From Gyromitra esculenta (taxonomy: Eukaryota > Ascomycota > Pezizomycetes > Pezizales > Discinaceae), in contig JBCAML010000003.1 in assembly GCA_038503075.1 (NCBI GenBank), forward strand, positions 3,286,001-3,350,000: DNA of 64,000 nt. The letters are read 5' to 3'. A model generated the notes under the pieces. It saw nothing but the letters and a program-made list of their open reading frames with translations. It had not been told where the DNA came from and searched no databases. Position numbers and translations under genes: made by a program. Below, piece after piece: positions 17,996 through 31,300 of this stretch; position 1 is the first letter of the stretch, and every line of letters begins with the position of its first letter.

Positions 17996-20900
17996 TCACG
18001 CATTCCTCGCCGTTTCATTTGCTGCCTTCATCGCCGCCGCCGCCGTACTCTTCACAGGCATCGTCGTCTTTTGCCTCAGTGCGCCCTTCCTGCCCCGTAG
18101 ATAGCTCTTTGCGTCTTTCACCATCTGTGGATCCTCCTTGCTGGCACTCAGCGCTTTTAACATGGCATTGATGTTCTCCTCATCGCCTAAATTTGGGCAC
18201 GATGGTCCCTTGCCGAAATGTGCGATTCCGCATAGTGGACAGAACTCCACGCCTATTCCTTTGAGTTTACATTGGCCGAGTGGATGCAGTTTCCTGCATG
18301 CCCCGCATCTATTCTTGGTGCCCGGGACGTCGACGGGTGTGACGAGATCGACGGGACGGTAAGTCCGGTCAGTAGATTTGGGTTTCTTTGATCTCGGGAG
18401 ACTCATGGGAGCCGTGGGAGCAGGTGCGAATCGAAGCGGCGCCGGAGGAAGTGGGATCAGGTCTAAATCGGAGGTCCTGGCGAGTCCTGCTGCAAGCTCA
18501 GCTGGGAGATTCGATGATCTCTGCTGGTGGTATGACGGGGCTTGATTGTTGTACGGCTTCGGGACTGGATACTGCTGTACCTTCCATCTGGGGGTATCCG
18601 GTAGAAGCTTATCTTGATACCTCTGCCTATCCTCTCGCTGCATTTGCAGATCCAAATCCATCGGATCCACGCCCTCTCCCACTCCCCCACCATCGCTCTC
18701 GCTCTCTTCTTCATCCGCCCTAAAATCCTCATCATCCCCCGACTCCGCATGCCCAACCAAGCTGGCCGCTTTCCCCTTCTTCGGCGAGACCTCATTGTAC
18801 TCGTCCTGCGGCAGACTATAATCCACCTTCTTCTTCCTCTTCCCCCTCCCAAGCTCCTCCGCCGCCTTCGCAGCCGCCTCCCTCGCCTGCTGCTCCCGCT
18901 CTGCAAGCAGCTTATCCCAAAACCCGGTATCCATATCAGCATCACTCGCATCATCGCCCAGCAGTCCTTCCTCGAGCGCGCCTTTATCATTGGCCCACAC
19001 CCTCGCAAAGCTAAACGCATTCTCGACCCCCGCCGTCTCCGTCGTTTTCGTCTCCTCGATAGTGCTGCGATCGAGCAATCGATCGACCCCCTCGCCATCA
19101 TACCGGATACGCTTCTCCTCCACCCCATCGCCCTCGTCCTCAAACAGCGCTCTCGCACCAAACTTCAACACGCTCTCCACATCCACCAACTCCTCCTCGT
19201 CGCCCTCCGCGCCCATCTTCTCAATAATCAGGTGGTCAAGCGAAAGCTTCTTCTTCCCAATCTGCATGATCTTCTCCTCGGCGGTATCTCGCGTGACCAG
19301 GTGGAACACCAGCACCTTGTTCTTCTGTCCGATGCGGTGCGCGCGACTCAGCGCCTGGATGTCCTGGTGCGGATTAAAGTCCGGGTCCAGAATGATGACC
19401 GTGTCCGCGGTAGCAAGGTTGATGCCCACCCCGCCCGCTCGCGTGCTGAGCAGGAATGCGAAATCCAGGGACCCGGGAGCATTAAATGCGTCTATGCGTC
19501 GCTGTTTTTCCTGGGTGTTGGTCATGCCGTCGAGGCGCTGGTAGCTCATGCCTAGGCCTGCAAGGAAGTCTTCCATGACGTCTAGCATGCCCAGGAACTG
19601 CGAGAACATGAGGACGCGGTGGCCGCGTTCCTTGAGTTTTGGCAGCATGAGGTTTAGGAGTTCGAATTTGCTGCCGGCCTCGACGAGGTTGTTGTGCAGG
19701 GTTTCTGGGTCGAAGTTGCGGTCTTCGATCGCGTCGCTGTAGAAGAACGGGTGGCCGAGGACCTTGCGGAGCTGCATTAGCACGTTTTTTAGGTTGCTGG
19801 ATTTGGATTTATCTCCGGGGTTGCGGAAGATAGATTTGATGAGGGCGGGATCCTTTGCGAGGATGGATTTGTAGAGTTTTCTCTGCAGGGAGGACATGGC
19901 GACTGGGACAATTACTTCTGCCATTGGTGGGAGGAAAGTTAAGACTTCTTTCTTGGTGCGGCGGAGGAAGAACGGGCGGATCATATCGTGGAGTCGTGGG
20001 ACATTCTCTCTTGTTAGCTCCCCGAACTCTTCTTCGAGCTCTTGGGCATCGATTTTAGGGTCCAGGAAATGTAGTAGGTTGAACAGCTCCCGGGGGTTAT
20101 TCTGTAGTGGCGTGCCTGTCATAAGGACTTTGTGTTTAATTTTATACCCTTCGAGTGCTTTATACAGTAAACTCTGATCGTTCTTGAGTCGCTGTCCTTC
20201 ATCCACGATGAGGGCTTCCCAGGGTATATTCTTCAGGTACTGTGAATCCGATAGAGGGGTGGTGTACGAAGTAACGACGATATGGCACTTGAGATCCTTC
20301 CCGATGCCACCACGATGGAACATCTCGTATTTGCGCTGGAGTTGCCTAGCCTTATCGGCGCCAAAGTAGGCAACGACACGCATAGACGGACACCAGTGCG
20401 AGATTTCGCGTTTCCAGTTGGGAACCGTGGAGTGCGGGACAACGATCAAGAATGGCCAGAGATTGAGATCATTGACCATGACGGACAGGAACGAAATAAC
20501 CTGAATAGTTTTACCTACACACCATTAGCCCCCTCCTCCCTCCCCCAACCCTGAACACCGCCCCCCTAGAAAAAAGCAGAAGAGAACAAACCTAACCCCA
20601 TCTCGTCCGCCAAAATCGCAGTCTGTCCTTGATACCACTTATAATAAAGCCAATTCATCCCCTCCATCTGATACTCCATGAGCGAGCCACCCTGAATATA
20701 GCCCGGCTGCGTCTTCTTCTCCAGCCTCTCAAACCCCTTCGCCCTCGCAGCACCCTGCTTCTTCGCCGGCGCTCTCGGCAGCTTGACATACGCGCCATGA
20801 ACAAAGTCCTCATACGCGCGTTTCCAATCCGCCCACCTCTCGCCCTCACTCTCGGGTGGCGGCACCTCCCATACGACATCATCGTACCCCAGTCCCTGGT

Positions 20901-23006
20901 ACTTGACGAGGGCCTCCGTAACTTCGCCTATCCGGCGCAAGTCCACATGGATGTCTTCCCCCGTGGGCACGATCGAACTGTAGTGCACATCAAACACGAT
21001 CTCGACGCGCAGGAACGACTCGAGGACGGCCTGAGACGTGGTGTATGCCAGCATGGGGCCCTTCTTGATAAAACCCGTGCGCATGGACTGGTGTGCGCCC
21101 CACACCCACGACGCCGGCAGCCATTCGGCCTGGAAGTAGGACGTGTCGACGAACTTGACGAGGTACTCGCGCTCGTCTTCGCTGAAGTCGGATATGTCGA
21201 TTGCGTCTTCGGGCGTGCTGTCGCGGAGCGCGGAGGATGCGGGACGCCAGGCCCGGATCAGGTGGATTTTGGCGGGGTGCGCTGTGCACTCGATGCATTT
21301 GGCTTCGAGCGAGTATTCGGCGAGGCGCTGGGCAGCGGTGGAGAGGGTGGATTTGCGGGTTGGGGATGAGAGCGGGGGGAGATGGTCGTAGTGCCATGCG
21401 CGGCGGCAGGTGCTGCAGCGGAATAGTAGGTTTTCGGCGCTGTAGAGGAGGTGCCGCGGGACATCGACGTCAGGGGTTCCGGTGGCAGAGACGTCGCCGG
21501 ATCGGGGCTTTTTGGCGGAATCGCGGAATGGGGAGGTGGACTTGCCGGCGGTGCGGCAGACGACGCAGCGGTCGGTGTGCGGCGCCGTTGGGTCCTTCCG
21601 ACGAGGGCGTCCGATGCAGCGCTTACACTGTAGGACGAAGTCGTCTTCGTCGATCTTGGTGACGAGGTGCTCACGCCCGGCGCGTGTACCGATGCAGTCG
21701 GCGTGGTAGGCGTAGGAGCAGCCTTGACAGTAGACCAGGACGCCGCGGGACCGAGAGGGGCCGACGTCGCCGCAGGTGTCGCAGATGTCGGAGTGGTGGG
21801 CCACGAAAGGACCGTCTTCGTCGAGCGTAGGGAAGATCTCTTTCGCGTGCACAACGCGGGGCTTGGTCGGCTTCGCGGGGAGACTGTCAACGTCCATGAA
21901 ATCATCGTCGATGCCTGGCTCGGTGTAGAGATTGCGTTTAGGGGCTGTACGGCCTGATTTCCGTGTACCTGCCTCCGCGTCTGAGAACTCAGAGTCGTCG
22001 ACTGGCATATGCTTGCGTTTGCGGTTTGAGGAACGAGGGCTAAGGTGTGATCGGGACTTTGGCTTCTTCTTTTGATACTGGATCAGGTCCGAGACCACCA
22101 GGTCGTCATCAGAGTTGTACTGCACGGAGCGGCTATGGGCTAGGCCTCTGTAGGGGAGCATGGCGATTTTCTTGAGGGGCTGAGAGCGGGTGCGGCGCTG
22201 GATCCCTTTATCGGGGGACTGGAGCTCGTCGTCGGAGGGCGAGGGGGACGGCGTTTCCTCTGTATGTAGCTGGGCTTTGCGGTTTTCGGCGAGATTGGCA
22301 ATTCTGCGGCGACGGAGCTCGCGGGTAGATAGCAAAGCAGAGTCTGTACTGAGAGTTCCTCCTCTTTCTTCGTCTTTCTCGTCGTCCTGCTGTTCCTGTT
22401 CCTTGGGGGCACGGCGAGGCACCCTGTTTGATAGTGAAGCAGAACCCAAGCTGGGAACTTCGTCTTCGTCATCCTCCACTTGTATCCGTTCGTCCAGATC
22501 CTCATCGTCATTTGAAGGTACAGTTCTGGCTTTTCCCCCACTAGACATGCTCGCCCTGCTCTTCGTGGGAGCTTCTGCGCCGTCCGATTCAAGCCCTTCC
22601 AGCGCTTCAGGACCGCCCTCCAGCATAAGTAGCATTTCGAACGGAACCTGTATTCGTCAGTACCCATTTCATCTCAACGTTCCCACCAGCATCCACCAAA
22701 ACTCACCATATCGACATGTCCGTCTGCAAACACCGTCACGTAGCACAGTCCCCCCTCCCCCGTAACCTCCCTGACACACCTATCGACCCTCCTCTCCTCG
22801 GGGAAGCTCTGGTAGTCGGCACGACGCATGCCGAGGGCCCCCAGGCTGGGGAGAGCAACGTAGTCTATTTCGAGGATCCGTGAGTCGTCGTGGTGTCCGG
22901 TATCGTCCATATCGTCGTCCACGTCGCTGTGAGCAGGGAGGAATAGCGGGGAGGGAGGAGGAGGGTCCTCCCAGTCTTCGATGGAGTGGTATTCTGGCGA
23001 GGACAT
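17996..23006 (-). CDS. MIT1: Mit1/Mi-2-type SNF2 chromatin remodelling ATPase
   Basis: Nucleosome-remodelling ATPase resembling the Mit1 subunit of the SHREC silencing complex. Deduced exons in transcript order: 22707-23006, 20592-22647 and 17996-20514, giving 1624 residues. Order of parts: a short N-terminal domain ending FADGHVDM|VPFEMLL; acidic and basic low complexity; a PHD-like cysteine cluster at about 388-510 (ICDTCGDVGPSRSRG, VYCQGC, CKRC, RCVVC, FRCSTCRRAWHYDH); two chromo-like segments (about 590-625 and 660-720, F-Q-A-E-W-L-P and W-E-V-P-P); SNF2 N (Walker A DEMGLGKT interrupted by the second intron; motif II reads DEGQ rather than DEAH); helicase C (RAGGVGINLATADTVII, SRAHRIGQ). 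The C-terminus has a zinc-binding cluster (CGACRKLHPLGQC, CPLCGIAHFG) near 1510-1555, then a short basic tail. It is head-to-head with MRM1. Confidence 0.9.
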
Positions 23007-23430
23007 GGCCCTGGCAGTGCAAGGCGGGGCGTGGGGTGTTTGCCAGCGCGGGAAAGCGCGTCGGTGTGGGAAGCACTGGACAGCACGGGCGGACGGGTGG
23101 AGGCGAGTAGAAGGGAGCAGACGGATCTCGAGGGGGTGGGAGGGCACTGTGTATGTATTGGGGGGTGGAGGTACAGAGGGGAGCACAGAGGGGGGAGCAC
23201 AGAGGGGGGGTGTAGAGGGAGGATGAAAGGGGAGAAGTCGGGGATCAATGATTGCTGGGCGACGCGACTTCGCTTAGCATCGCTGAGCCGCACGGGTGTT
23301 TGTGTCACCAGCGAAAAGTGCATCGATCATTGACTCTCCCCCTCCGATATCAATCTCCCCCCCCCTCCGCCCCCCTCCGCCCCCTCCGGTCTGTATAACC
23401 CCTCCGGCCATACTCCTCCTCAATTGTGCT
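23007..23430. promoter_or_regulatory. Divergent promoter region of the remodeller and MRM1 genes
   Basis: 424 nt between two divergent ATG codons. It contains three imperfect tandem units of ACAGAGGGG(n)AGC at about 23173-23210 and a CCCCCTCCGCC-rich stretch at 23355-23390. Both are strongly strand-biased (G-rich, then C-rich). Confidence 0.5.
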
Positions 23431-25083
23431 ATGGCTGCCCGCCCATTCGCCCCCGCTCTCCTGAAAAGGTCCCCCTGCCTCTTTGCCCGCTCTGCCTCAC
23501 TCAATTCCGCCATCAATCGGGGACTGCGCCGTTCCCCCAGGGCCCAGAGGGACACCGAGAAGCCCGCTCCCGCCTTTGCTTCTCGCGATGAGCCCTTCCA
23601 GAGACCGGATGGCCGCTCTCGGCCTTCTCCCCGCCTCGACTCCGCCGAAAGCGCCCGCCCCAGTCCTCTTCGAGACTTCGCCGACGAAAGCAGCCGCTCT
23701 CCCACCCACTACGTCCCCCGCCTCAGTCCCCGCCTAGACTCCGCCGACGAAAGAAACCGCTCTCCCACCCGCTACGTCCCCCGCACCGAGTCCGATGGCC
23801 GGCCTCATTACACCCGCACCGACTTTTCCAAACTCATCGCCCCTACTCTTTCCCCGCCCGAGGAGGGCTCTCCCTCCCCCGAATACTACTCCTGGCGCCC
23901 TTTCGCCCGCCCCAACCCGCGCCTCGACAACTCCGCCCCACCCCCGGGCGCCGACTGGACCCCCAAAGTGCGCCGCTTCATCCCCAAGACCAACCCCGAC
24001 TCCGAATGGATCTACGGCACCTCCGCCGTCGAGGCCGCCCTCAAAGCCCGCAGACGCACCTTCTACAAGCTGCACATCCTCGCCGTCAAGAACCGCACCG
24101 CCGAGAACAAAGCCCGCGACCGCACAATGTCCGACCTCGCCGCCGCCGCCGACGTCGAGGTGGTCTACGAAGCCGACAGTGGGCTCCTGGACAGCATGAG
24201 TAACTCCCGGCCCCACAATGTACTCCCCCTCCCCCCCCTCTCCTTCTACAAGGCAGGTAGTTGCTAATAAACACATACCAGGGCTACGTCCTCGAATGTC
24301 TCCGGCTCCCCAAAATCCCCATCCTCTCCCTCGGCGCTGTAAACCCTACCAATCGATCATTTACCCTAGAGCTCGCGCAGCATCACCATACAACTGGCGC
24401 CCTGATCAGCCCGAAAGACTACCAGACCGTTATTCCGTGCCGCAACCCTTCCAGACGATACCCGTTCGTGCTCATGCTCGACGAGATCCTGGATCCAGGG
24501 AACTTGGGCGCTATTCTACGGTCTGCGTATTATCTGGGTGTTGACGCTATCACTCTATCTTCTCGGAACTGGTACCCCCCTTCCTCCTCCCTTCCTCCCT
24601 CTCACCTCCCTTCCCCCCACCCCACCCCACCACCACTACTAATACACACCAGCGCCCCCCTCTCACCATCATGTCTCAAGGCCTCCTCCGGCGCCGCAGA
24701 ATTCATCCCGATACTCGAGCAATCGCGCAGCGACAAACTCATAACCACGTCCGCCGGGTGGACGTTCTACGCGGGCACCCCCCCGCTGACCAAGCACCAG
24801 GCGCGCCGCGACCGGTACGTGTTTGCGAGCGAGGTGGCGGAGGCGGCGAAGAAGGGCCCGACGGTGCTCGTGCTCGGCAGCGAGGGAACGGGCCTGAGGC
24901 CGCTGCTGAAGAAACATGTGCACTTTTGTGTTAGTTTGGATAAAGGGCCGGGAACGGACGGCGTGGTTGATTCTTTGAATGTGAGTTTTCTTGACTTGAG
25001 AGGGAGGGGGGAGGGGGGGCTAATTGGGGGGTTAGGTTAGTGTTGCGGCGGCGTTGCTGTGTTCGGCGTTTTTGAGGGGGTAG
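23431..25083 (+). CDS. MRM1: Mitochondrial rRNA 2'-O-ribose methyltransferase Mrm1 (SpoU family)
   Basis: SAM-dependent enzyme that methylates a guanosine 2'-O in the mitochondrial large-subunit rRNA. Deduced exons: 23431-24219, 24282-24571, 24653-24980 and 25036-25083, giving 484 residues. The ATG at 23431 starts an Arg/Ser/Ala-rich leader (MAARPFAPALLKRSP) expected to direct mitochondrial import; the same frame is open upstream only through GTG. The SpoU substrate-binding domain begins with W-I-Y-G-T-S-A-V-E-A-A; the knot domain has LDEILDPGNLGAILRSAYYL (motif 1), LVLGSEGTGLRPLL (motif 2) and SLNVSVAAALLCSAFLR (motif 3), the last split by an intron. Residues about 65-150 are Arg/Pro/Ser-rich with repeated S-P-R-L-D-S-A-(D/E)-E units. 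Intron 1 uses the weak donor GTACTC, but only this junction preserves SRPHN|GYVLECL. Confidence 0.92.
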
Positions 25084-26609
25084 GATGAGGGGAAGGGAAG
25101 GGGAGGGAGGGAGGGAGAGGTAGTGTATGATATGTAGATATAAAACTAGAATCTAGGTTGGTAGGGTTGTTGATATGTAAAATCATAATATATCACTCGG
25201 TATTAATCACCGCTAGAAGAACTTATTGTTGAAGCGCCGGTATGTATTTTTTGTGGGTTTAGATATTGACATGGACAGTTATATATATATAGGCAGCGTT
25301 TCACCCCAGCTACTAAACTTCGCCAAAATTACGTCTTACAGCAATACCAAACATCCGCTATATATCTCACACTACCATCTTCCAAAACACACCCACCAAC
25401 CCACACGCCAGAATACAGAATTCGTTAACACTATTACCAGGACACTCGGAACCAACGCCCAAAACCCGCGGGACAAGAGAGAGAAACGAAGCCACAAAGT
25501 CGATAGCATACCCCCCAAGAATGTAAGAGAGGGAATATCAATACAATGTACCCCAACACGAATCTCCATGCTGGAGTTCGAGGATGGGGGTATTGTGGGG
25601 CTTAGATATACACCCTTCCCTTTCTCACCGAGGAAAGCCTTTGGCAAGTGTAGGAGCTGCCCTATGGGCATTCGCGTAATATCTACATCACGGTATCCCA
25701 CTCGGCGTTTTTAGGTGGCGGGATTGCAGCAAGTGGTTGAGTTCTCACCGACAGGGTGTTATGCCCAGTTTGCTGTTTTGAAATATGTGCATGTAGCCTG
25801 GTACTACGTGTAGAATCTGTATTCTCGAGTTAACCTTGGTTTGGTCAGATACCGTAAGCGAATTGCCTTATGCAATATAGACATTCTATCATTTCCCACT
25901 TATTAATCTATTCACTCACTCACTCGGCCCGTTCAACTCGTAGGCCAGAGTGCTCATTTCCCACATTATAGTCTGCGGCCTGGATAACCTCCATAGACAC
26001 CAAACTGCTAGGCCACTTCTGGAAACCACACAGGATTTGGCTAATGTCAAGAGATCTGCCGGAACTACAGCTGGGCAAGGATCAACGGGCAAAACAATAA
26101 GGCCTGGAACACATTTACAGAATTTAAGATGTTTTAGATAAATTAGAGAATTCTAGTGGTAAGGTGGCTTCTTAAGGATCTGTACCACTTGAGTTGGTAA
26201 TCATTGAAAGGTGTGCAGTAAACCGGAGCCATCTACCGAGTTCACGAGTCGACTGCCTGAGACCCAGCAACTAAACAGTGAAAATAGAAGAATTAAAGAC
26301 GAAAACACGATATCTACACTCTACAAGAGCTCCTATTCACTACAGTTCTCCCTTACAAAGCGAAAACAGACTCTCCCTCACGCCGAGTGATAGGCAGTGA
26401 CACAAGAGCCCAAAATGCCGCCAAGCCCTATCTCCCATGCCAGCCCTGATGTCTTGGCTTTCCCCACGCAAGAGAAAAAAAAACCGAAACACAAAACCCC
26501 CCCCCCAAACCTTTCGCAAAACGAGAAAGAAAAAAAAAACCCTCGCCAGTTTCCTCTTCCGTGCTTCCTCGCCTTCTAAAAAGTCTCCTCTTGATATCTA
26601 CAAACCACA
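25084..26609. other. Intergenic region upstream of ILV5
   Basis: 1.5 kb. It starts with a G/A-rich 3' flank of MRM1 and becomes A/T-rich. An open frame of 162 codons at 25226-25714 (plus) begins only with TTG and shows no domain. The last 250 nt before the ILV5 start are A- and C-rich, as expected of a fungal 5' leader. No clear Leu3 or Gcn4 site was seen. Confidence 0.4.
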
Positions 26610-28301
26610 ATGGCATCGCGCCCCTTCATCAGAGCACTTCGCTCAAACGTCACCCGCCAGATTGCGGCGCCCATCCAGAAGAGGGCTATTGCGACTGCTT
26701 TCACTGCCGCAAGAGCTACCGTCGCCGTCACTCCTCGCATTCAGGTTGCCGTCCAGAAGAGGGGTATCAAGACCATTGACTTCGCTGGCGTCAAGGAAGA
26801 CGTGTACGGTATGTCAATCCCTATCCCAATTCTGTGGTTTCAGTCTTTTTTTTTTGCTAGCCAATTGCTGATACTACTTTTTTGTGTAGAGCGTGCGGAC
26901 TGGCCTAGAGAGAAGCTCTTGGTGAGTCATTAGTTCTGAGAAAATATTTTTTTCTCTCTCATTTGCTTTTTTTTCTTTTTCTTTCTCTTTTTCTTTCCTT
27001 CTCGCCCATTGCGGAAGATGCAGTATCTTATGGCGATGTCTTTGTATAGGAGTACTTCAAGAATGATACTCTCGCTTTGATCGGTTATGGTTCTCAGGGT
27101 ACGGTCTCCCCCCCCCCGCATTCGCTAGGAAGGGCCTGGGGTATTAAAAGCTAACAATCGCAAAGGCCACGGACAAGGTCTTAACCTGAGAGACAACGGC
27201 CTGAACGTCATCATTGGTACATTTCCGTAACCCAATTGCTTCAGTGCATAAAAATATCTAATATAACCCCCCCCCCCTCCAAGGTGTCCGAAAGAACGGT
27301 GCTTCATGGAACGATGCTATCCAAGATGGCTGGGTCCCCGGCACCAACCTTTTCGAGATGGACGAGGCCATCTCCAAGGGCACCATCGTCATGAACCTTC
27401 TCTCCGACGCTGCCCAGTCCGAGACCTGGCCCGCCATCAAGCCCCAGCTCACCAAGGGCAAGACCCTCTACTTCTCCCACGGATTCTCGCCCGTGTTCAA
27501 AGACCTGACCAAGGTCGAGGTCCCGAGCGATATCGACGTTATCCTGGTTGCCCCGAAGGGATCTGGAAGGACCGTCCGCACCCTGTTTAAGAACGGCCGC
27601 GGCATCAACTCCTCCATCGCCGTCTGGCAGGACGTCACCGGCAAGGCTAAGGAGAAGGCTATTGCCCTTGGTGTCGCTGTTGGTTCTGGTTACATGTACG
27701 AGACCACCTTCGAGAAGGAAGTCTACTCCGTAAGCACCCCCTACTCCCACTCCCACTCCCACCCCCGCATACATAAGCCTAGCGAAACTAATAATAGCCC
27801 TGCAGGATTTGTACGGTGAGCGTGGCTGCTTGATGGGTGGTATCCATGGTATGTTCCTCGCGCAATACGAGGTTCTGCGTGAGCGCGGCCACTCCCCATC
27901 CGAGGCGTTCAACGAGACCGTCGAGGAGGCCACGCAGTCCCTCTACCCTCTGATCGGAGCCGTAAGTCCAGTTCCGCTCCTTCTAGCCACTATACACAGA
28001 ACAGTATTAAAAAAACTAACCCTTGAAATAGAACGGTATGGACTGGATGTACGCCGCCTGCTCCACCACTGCCCGCCGTGGCGCCATCGACTGGACCAAC
28101 AGGTTCAAGGACACGCTGAAGCCTGTTTTCAACGACCTCTACGACTCCGTCAAGACCGGGAAGGAGACTACCCGCTCGCTCGAGTATAACTCTGACCCTG
28201 ACTACCGCAAGAAGTTCGAGGCCGAGTTGGAGGAAATCAGAAACCTTGAGATCTGGAGAGCTGGAAAGGCCGTCAGGTCTCTTCGTCCCGAGAACAATTA
28301 G
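26610..28301 (+). CDS. ILV5: Ketol-acid reductoisomerase, mitochondrial
   Basis: Acetohydroxyacid reductoisomerase: converts 2-acetolactate or 2-aceto-2-hydroxybutyrate to dihydroxy acids with NADPH and Mg2+ in valine, isoleucine and leucine synthesis, in the mitochondrial matrix. Deduced exons: 26610-26808, 26890-26921, 27050-27098, 27166-27216, 27284-27729, 27806-27961 and 28032-28301, giving 400 residues, close to the fungal norm. The N-terminus is an Arg-rich import leader (MASRPFIRALRSNVTRQ). The Rossmann loop is LIGYGSQGHGQGLNLRDNG near residues 87-105, split over two introns. Further landmarks are LYFSHGFSPVF, PKGSGRTVRTLFKNGRGI, DLYGERGCLMGGIHGMF with its metal-binding acidic residues, and the C-terminal knotted domain ending RAGKAVRSLRPENN. 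It is a class I enzyme by length. Exons 2-4 are unusually short (32, 49 and 51 nt). Confidence 0.96.
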
Positions 28302-31300
28302 AATTGATGGGTCACCCCGGGGGTGAGGCAGGGGACGCGGTGGGGGAAGTGTGGAACTTGTAGAAAATGATATTTTGTATTTTTTCATAGTTTGCAAGCT
28401 TAGGGAGGAAAAAGCATCTTTTTTTTTTGGTTGGTTGGCTGGTTGGTTGGCTGTTTAGTTCGTGCTTGAAATATGTCGTGATTTTGTCCTATTCTTGGCA
28501 TCCTCTCCCGAATGGTAGCCATAAGCTGCGAGTTGCCGTTCTCCCCCCGTGGTGCTAAAGCAGTGCGGAGATAGGTGGTAATGATCTTCCCTAGCTTGAA
28601 CTAGCGAGCTCTTTTTCCGGGGAGTTCGGGGGGTATTTGCATCATGGAGTATCACTCAGGCTCGCCCTAGCAAGCCCAGATACCCCCAGCACAGTATTCG
28701 GCCGGAACTAGCTGTTTAGTGAGGAAATTAATCTAATTTACCACCGCTAGCTAGAGATCTCGTTACTGACTAAGATGGGTGGGGTATTCATGTCTTGGAG
28801 ACCAATGTAATGATAAAGAAGTATTACGTAGGCCATTTATAACACCCTACTCCGAACCTAATTGTTTTTAAACAGCTATAGAAAGTGGGTATACAATTCC
28901 AGCTACACAGCTCGAGCTCGAGCTCAATATATCCAAAAGCACGAGAACTTGACACTTTTGTGACACGAGTGATACACTTCGTACAAACCGGTGGATGGCG
29001 ATACTATACCCCCCCCAAATTAGCTTTGCTAGATCTACTTCACCCGTAGTCTGTCGTTTCTTATAATACTTTCTTTTTATATATATATTATATTCTGTCT
29101 AGCTCTCCCAAAATATACAAATTCCGGGGAGCTCAGTCCCGCGCAGCAATCACATCGCGGAAACCCAACTATTCGATAAAACCCCCCTTCCCAGAGACCA
29201 TAATCTTGGCGTCCATAACAGCCGCGTGGCCATCACGTTTAAGGAACAATACTTAAAACAAGGTCGAGAGAACCGGAAGAGGTGAAGAACAACCCCAACA
29301 ATACAATGACGAATAGTAAAACCCACGATGGCGAAGTTGATTGCCAGGACTTGCACTGAGCATTGGTAGTGATTAAACCTTTGAGGATGAAATCTCCGTT
29401 AGGTTGTTGAAGAGCTATAGAGATGTGAGCTTAGTGTTGTGAATTAGCCGGTATACTGAGATGTCTTGCTGGGTGTTTGTATTTTCGTGGTTGGGGCTTG
29501 TGGGTAGGTAGAGTATTTAATAGCTATATCTCTAGCTATAGGATGATTCTTAGTGATCTAGAATGCCCTACGATAGCTATTGGAGCAGAGATACATGTAG
29601 CTATGGCGATAAGCTGGGGTACTATTAATATTTAGCAAGAAACCAAGGTAAAATAACATTACTTCAACTCTTTAGACCAATACAGCTACATGTAGTCCTA
29701 CCAATACTTACTCCCAGCAAAGAAACACCCTCTAGTAACAGCTCCACCAAGCCCATCACCCAACTTCCCATAAATATCAAGCACCATTACCACGCCCCTA
29801 CCAGCATTCCAATCACAATCCATCACTCGACTTCAGAAGTCCCCCCCGGGGAGCACTCCACACTCTCCTATTCAGGTACATTATCGCCCAGTCACCATTT
29901 CCGCGGAGCCCTTTCCCAGTGTGACAGCCACTAGCGTGCTTCTTGAGACGACACCGCGACCAAAATTCATATACGAGGTTTGATCTTCAAGACTGCCTTG
30001 CCCGAGTACGTGCTGGATTGCTTTAAGCAAGCGGAAATTCAGACCTGACATGTGAGGGGGATTGATCAACAGCTGATTTGAAACATGGGAGGGGAGATAT
30101 CTACCAAGGTGTCTTCTGATAGGGGGGTGGGGCTAATGCGGTATCAGTTAGATAGACGCATCACCCTCCGTTATCCAAATTCGTCCGAACGGGGATGTCC
30201 GTAACTCGCTATGCTATAGCCATGCTGGACTATACTATACCGTATCCTACGAAGCAGAGAAAAAAGAAAGAAAAAAGAAAAAAGGGAATGGGTTATAGGT
30301 TTTCTTTTGAACGTTGTCCTTTTTCTTTTCTTTTCTTTTCTTAAATCGAGAATTCTCTATATTTGTGACTCTCGCATTCAATCCGTTAATTTGCTTTTTT
30401 GGGTGCTGGGCGTTGAGTCTCGCAACAAGTCTCCTCGCGTTAAACTTCCATTAGCAGGTACGTATAGATTAAATATCTCACTGGCTCTGCACAGACCAAG
30501 TGTTAAGATCTGAACGAACGAGGTAATCGAGATGAAAATTAAGAGAGGTTGTATATCGGGGTTCAGAAGACGGCTATGTTGACTCTGCCTTGAGCTAGGT
30601 ATCTTAAGTTCATTCCTATTAGCTGTCTTTCAGAGGCTAGGCTAGTTGCAGCGGGATGTTGCAAATTACCGGTTGGGCTCCCTTTTCTTTTTACTAGCTT
30701 TCCCACTGCTCATGCTTTTTTTTAATCTGCAAACTCCCCTATCGCTGCTGCAGCTTTCATTTTTCATACTATCCTTAACTTATTAGTCATCTCATTCCTC
30801 AAAAATCTGGCTACATTGCATGTGGAAAAAAATAAACCGACCAGCACATTTTATGCTGGCCCACAGACCGCATCAACGTATCTCACAAATACGAGAAACC
30901 ATCCCAACCCACCCCACAAAAGACCAAAACCTCACGTTTGGCAAAATTATCGGCGAGCACGCCAAAGCGGCTAGAGTTGCATAAAGGCGAAAGTGCAAGT
31001 GCTATCTGGGCGCGTTAAGGTCTGAGAGCATCCCATCCCAGCCTTTTCGAAAGATCGGTGTGGCAGAGTAAACGCCAGGCCCGAGCTTCTGTTCCAACCC
31101 AAACTTCCAGAGATTATGCGGCACATACAGCAGGGGGATCACAGGGCTGAATATCTGTTCTAAGCGAGTAGTGGCGAAATCGAGTGATATGCAGTGCAAT
31201 TGTGGGCAACCAACACAGATGCCGAGATTGGGGGTGGGCAAAGGGCACAGATTCAGCAGCATCGTTGGAAATATCGGAATCTTATCTTGTAGAGGAGCCC

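Noticed and set aside
25226..25714. 162-codon plus-strand frame upstream of ILV5
   Set aside because: It starts only with TTG, has no domain, and lies in A/T-rich spacer.
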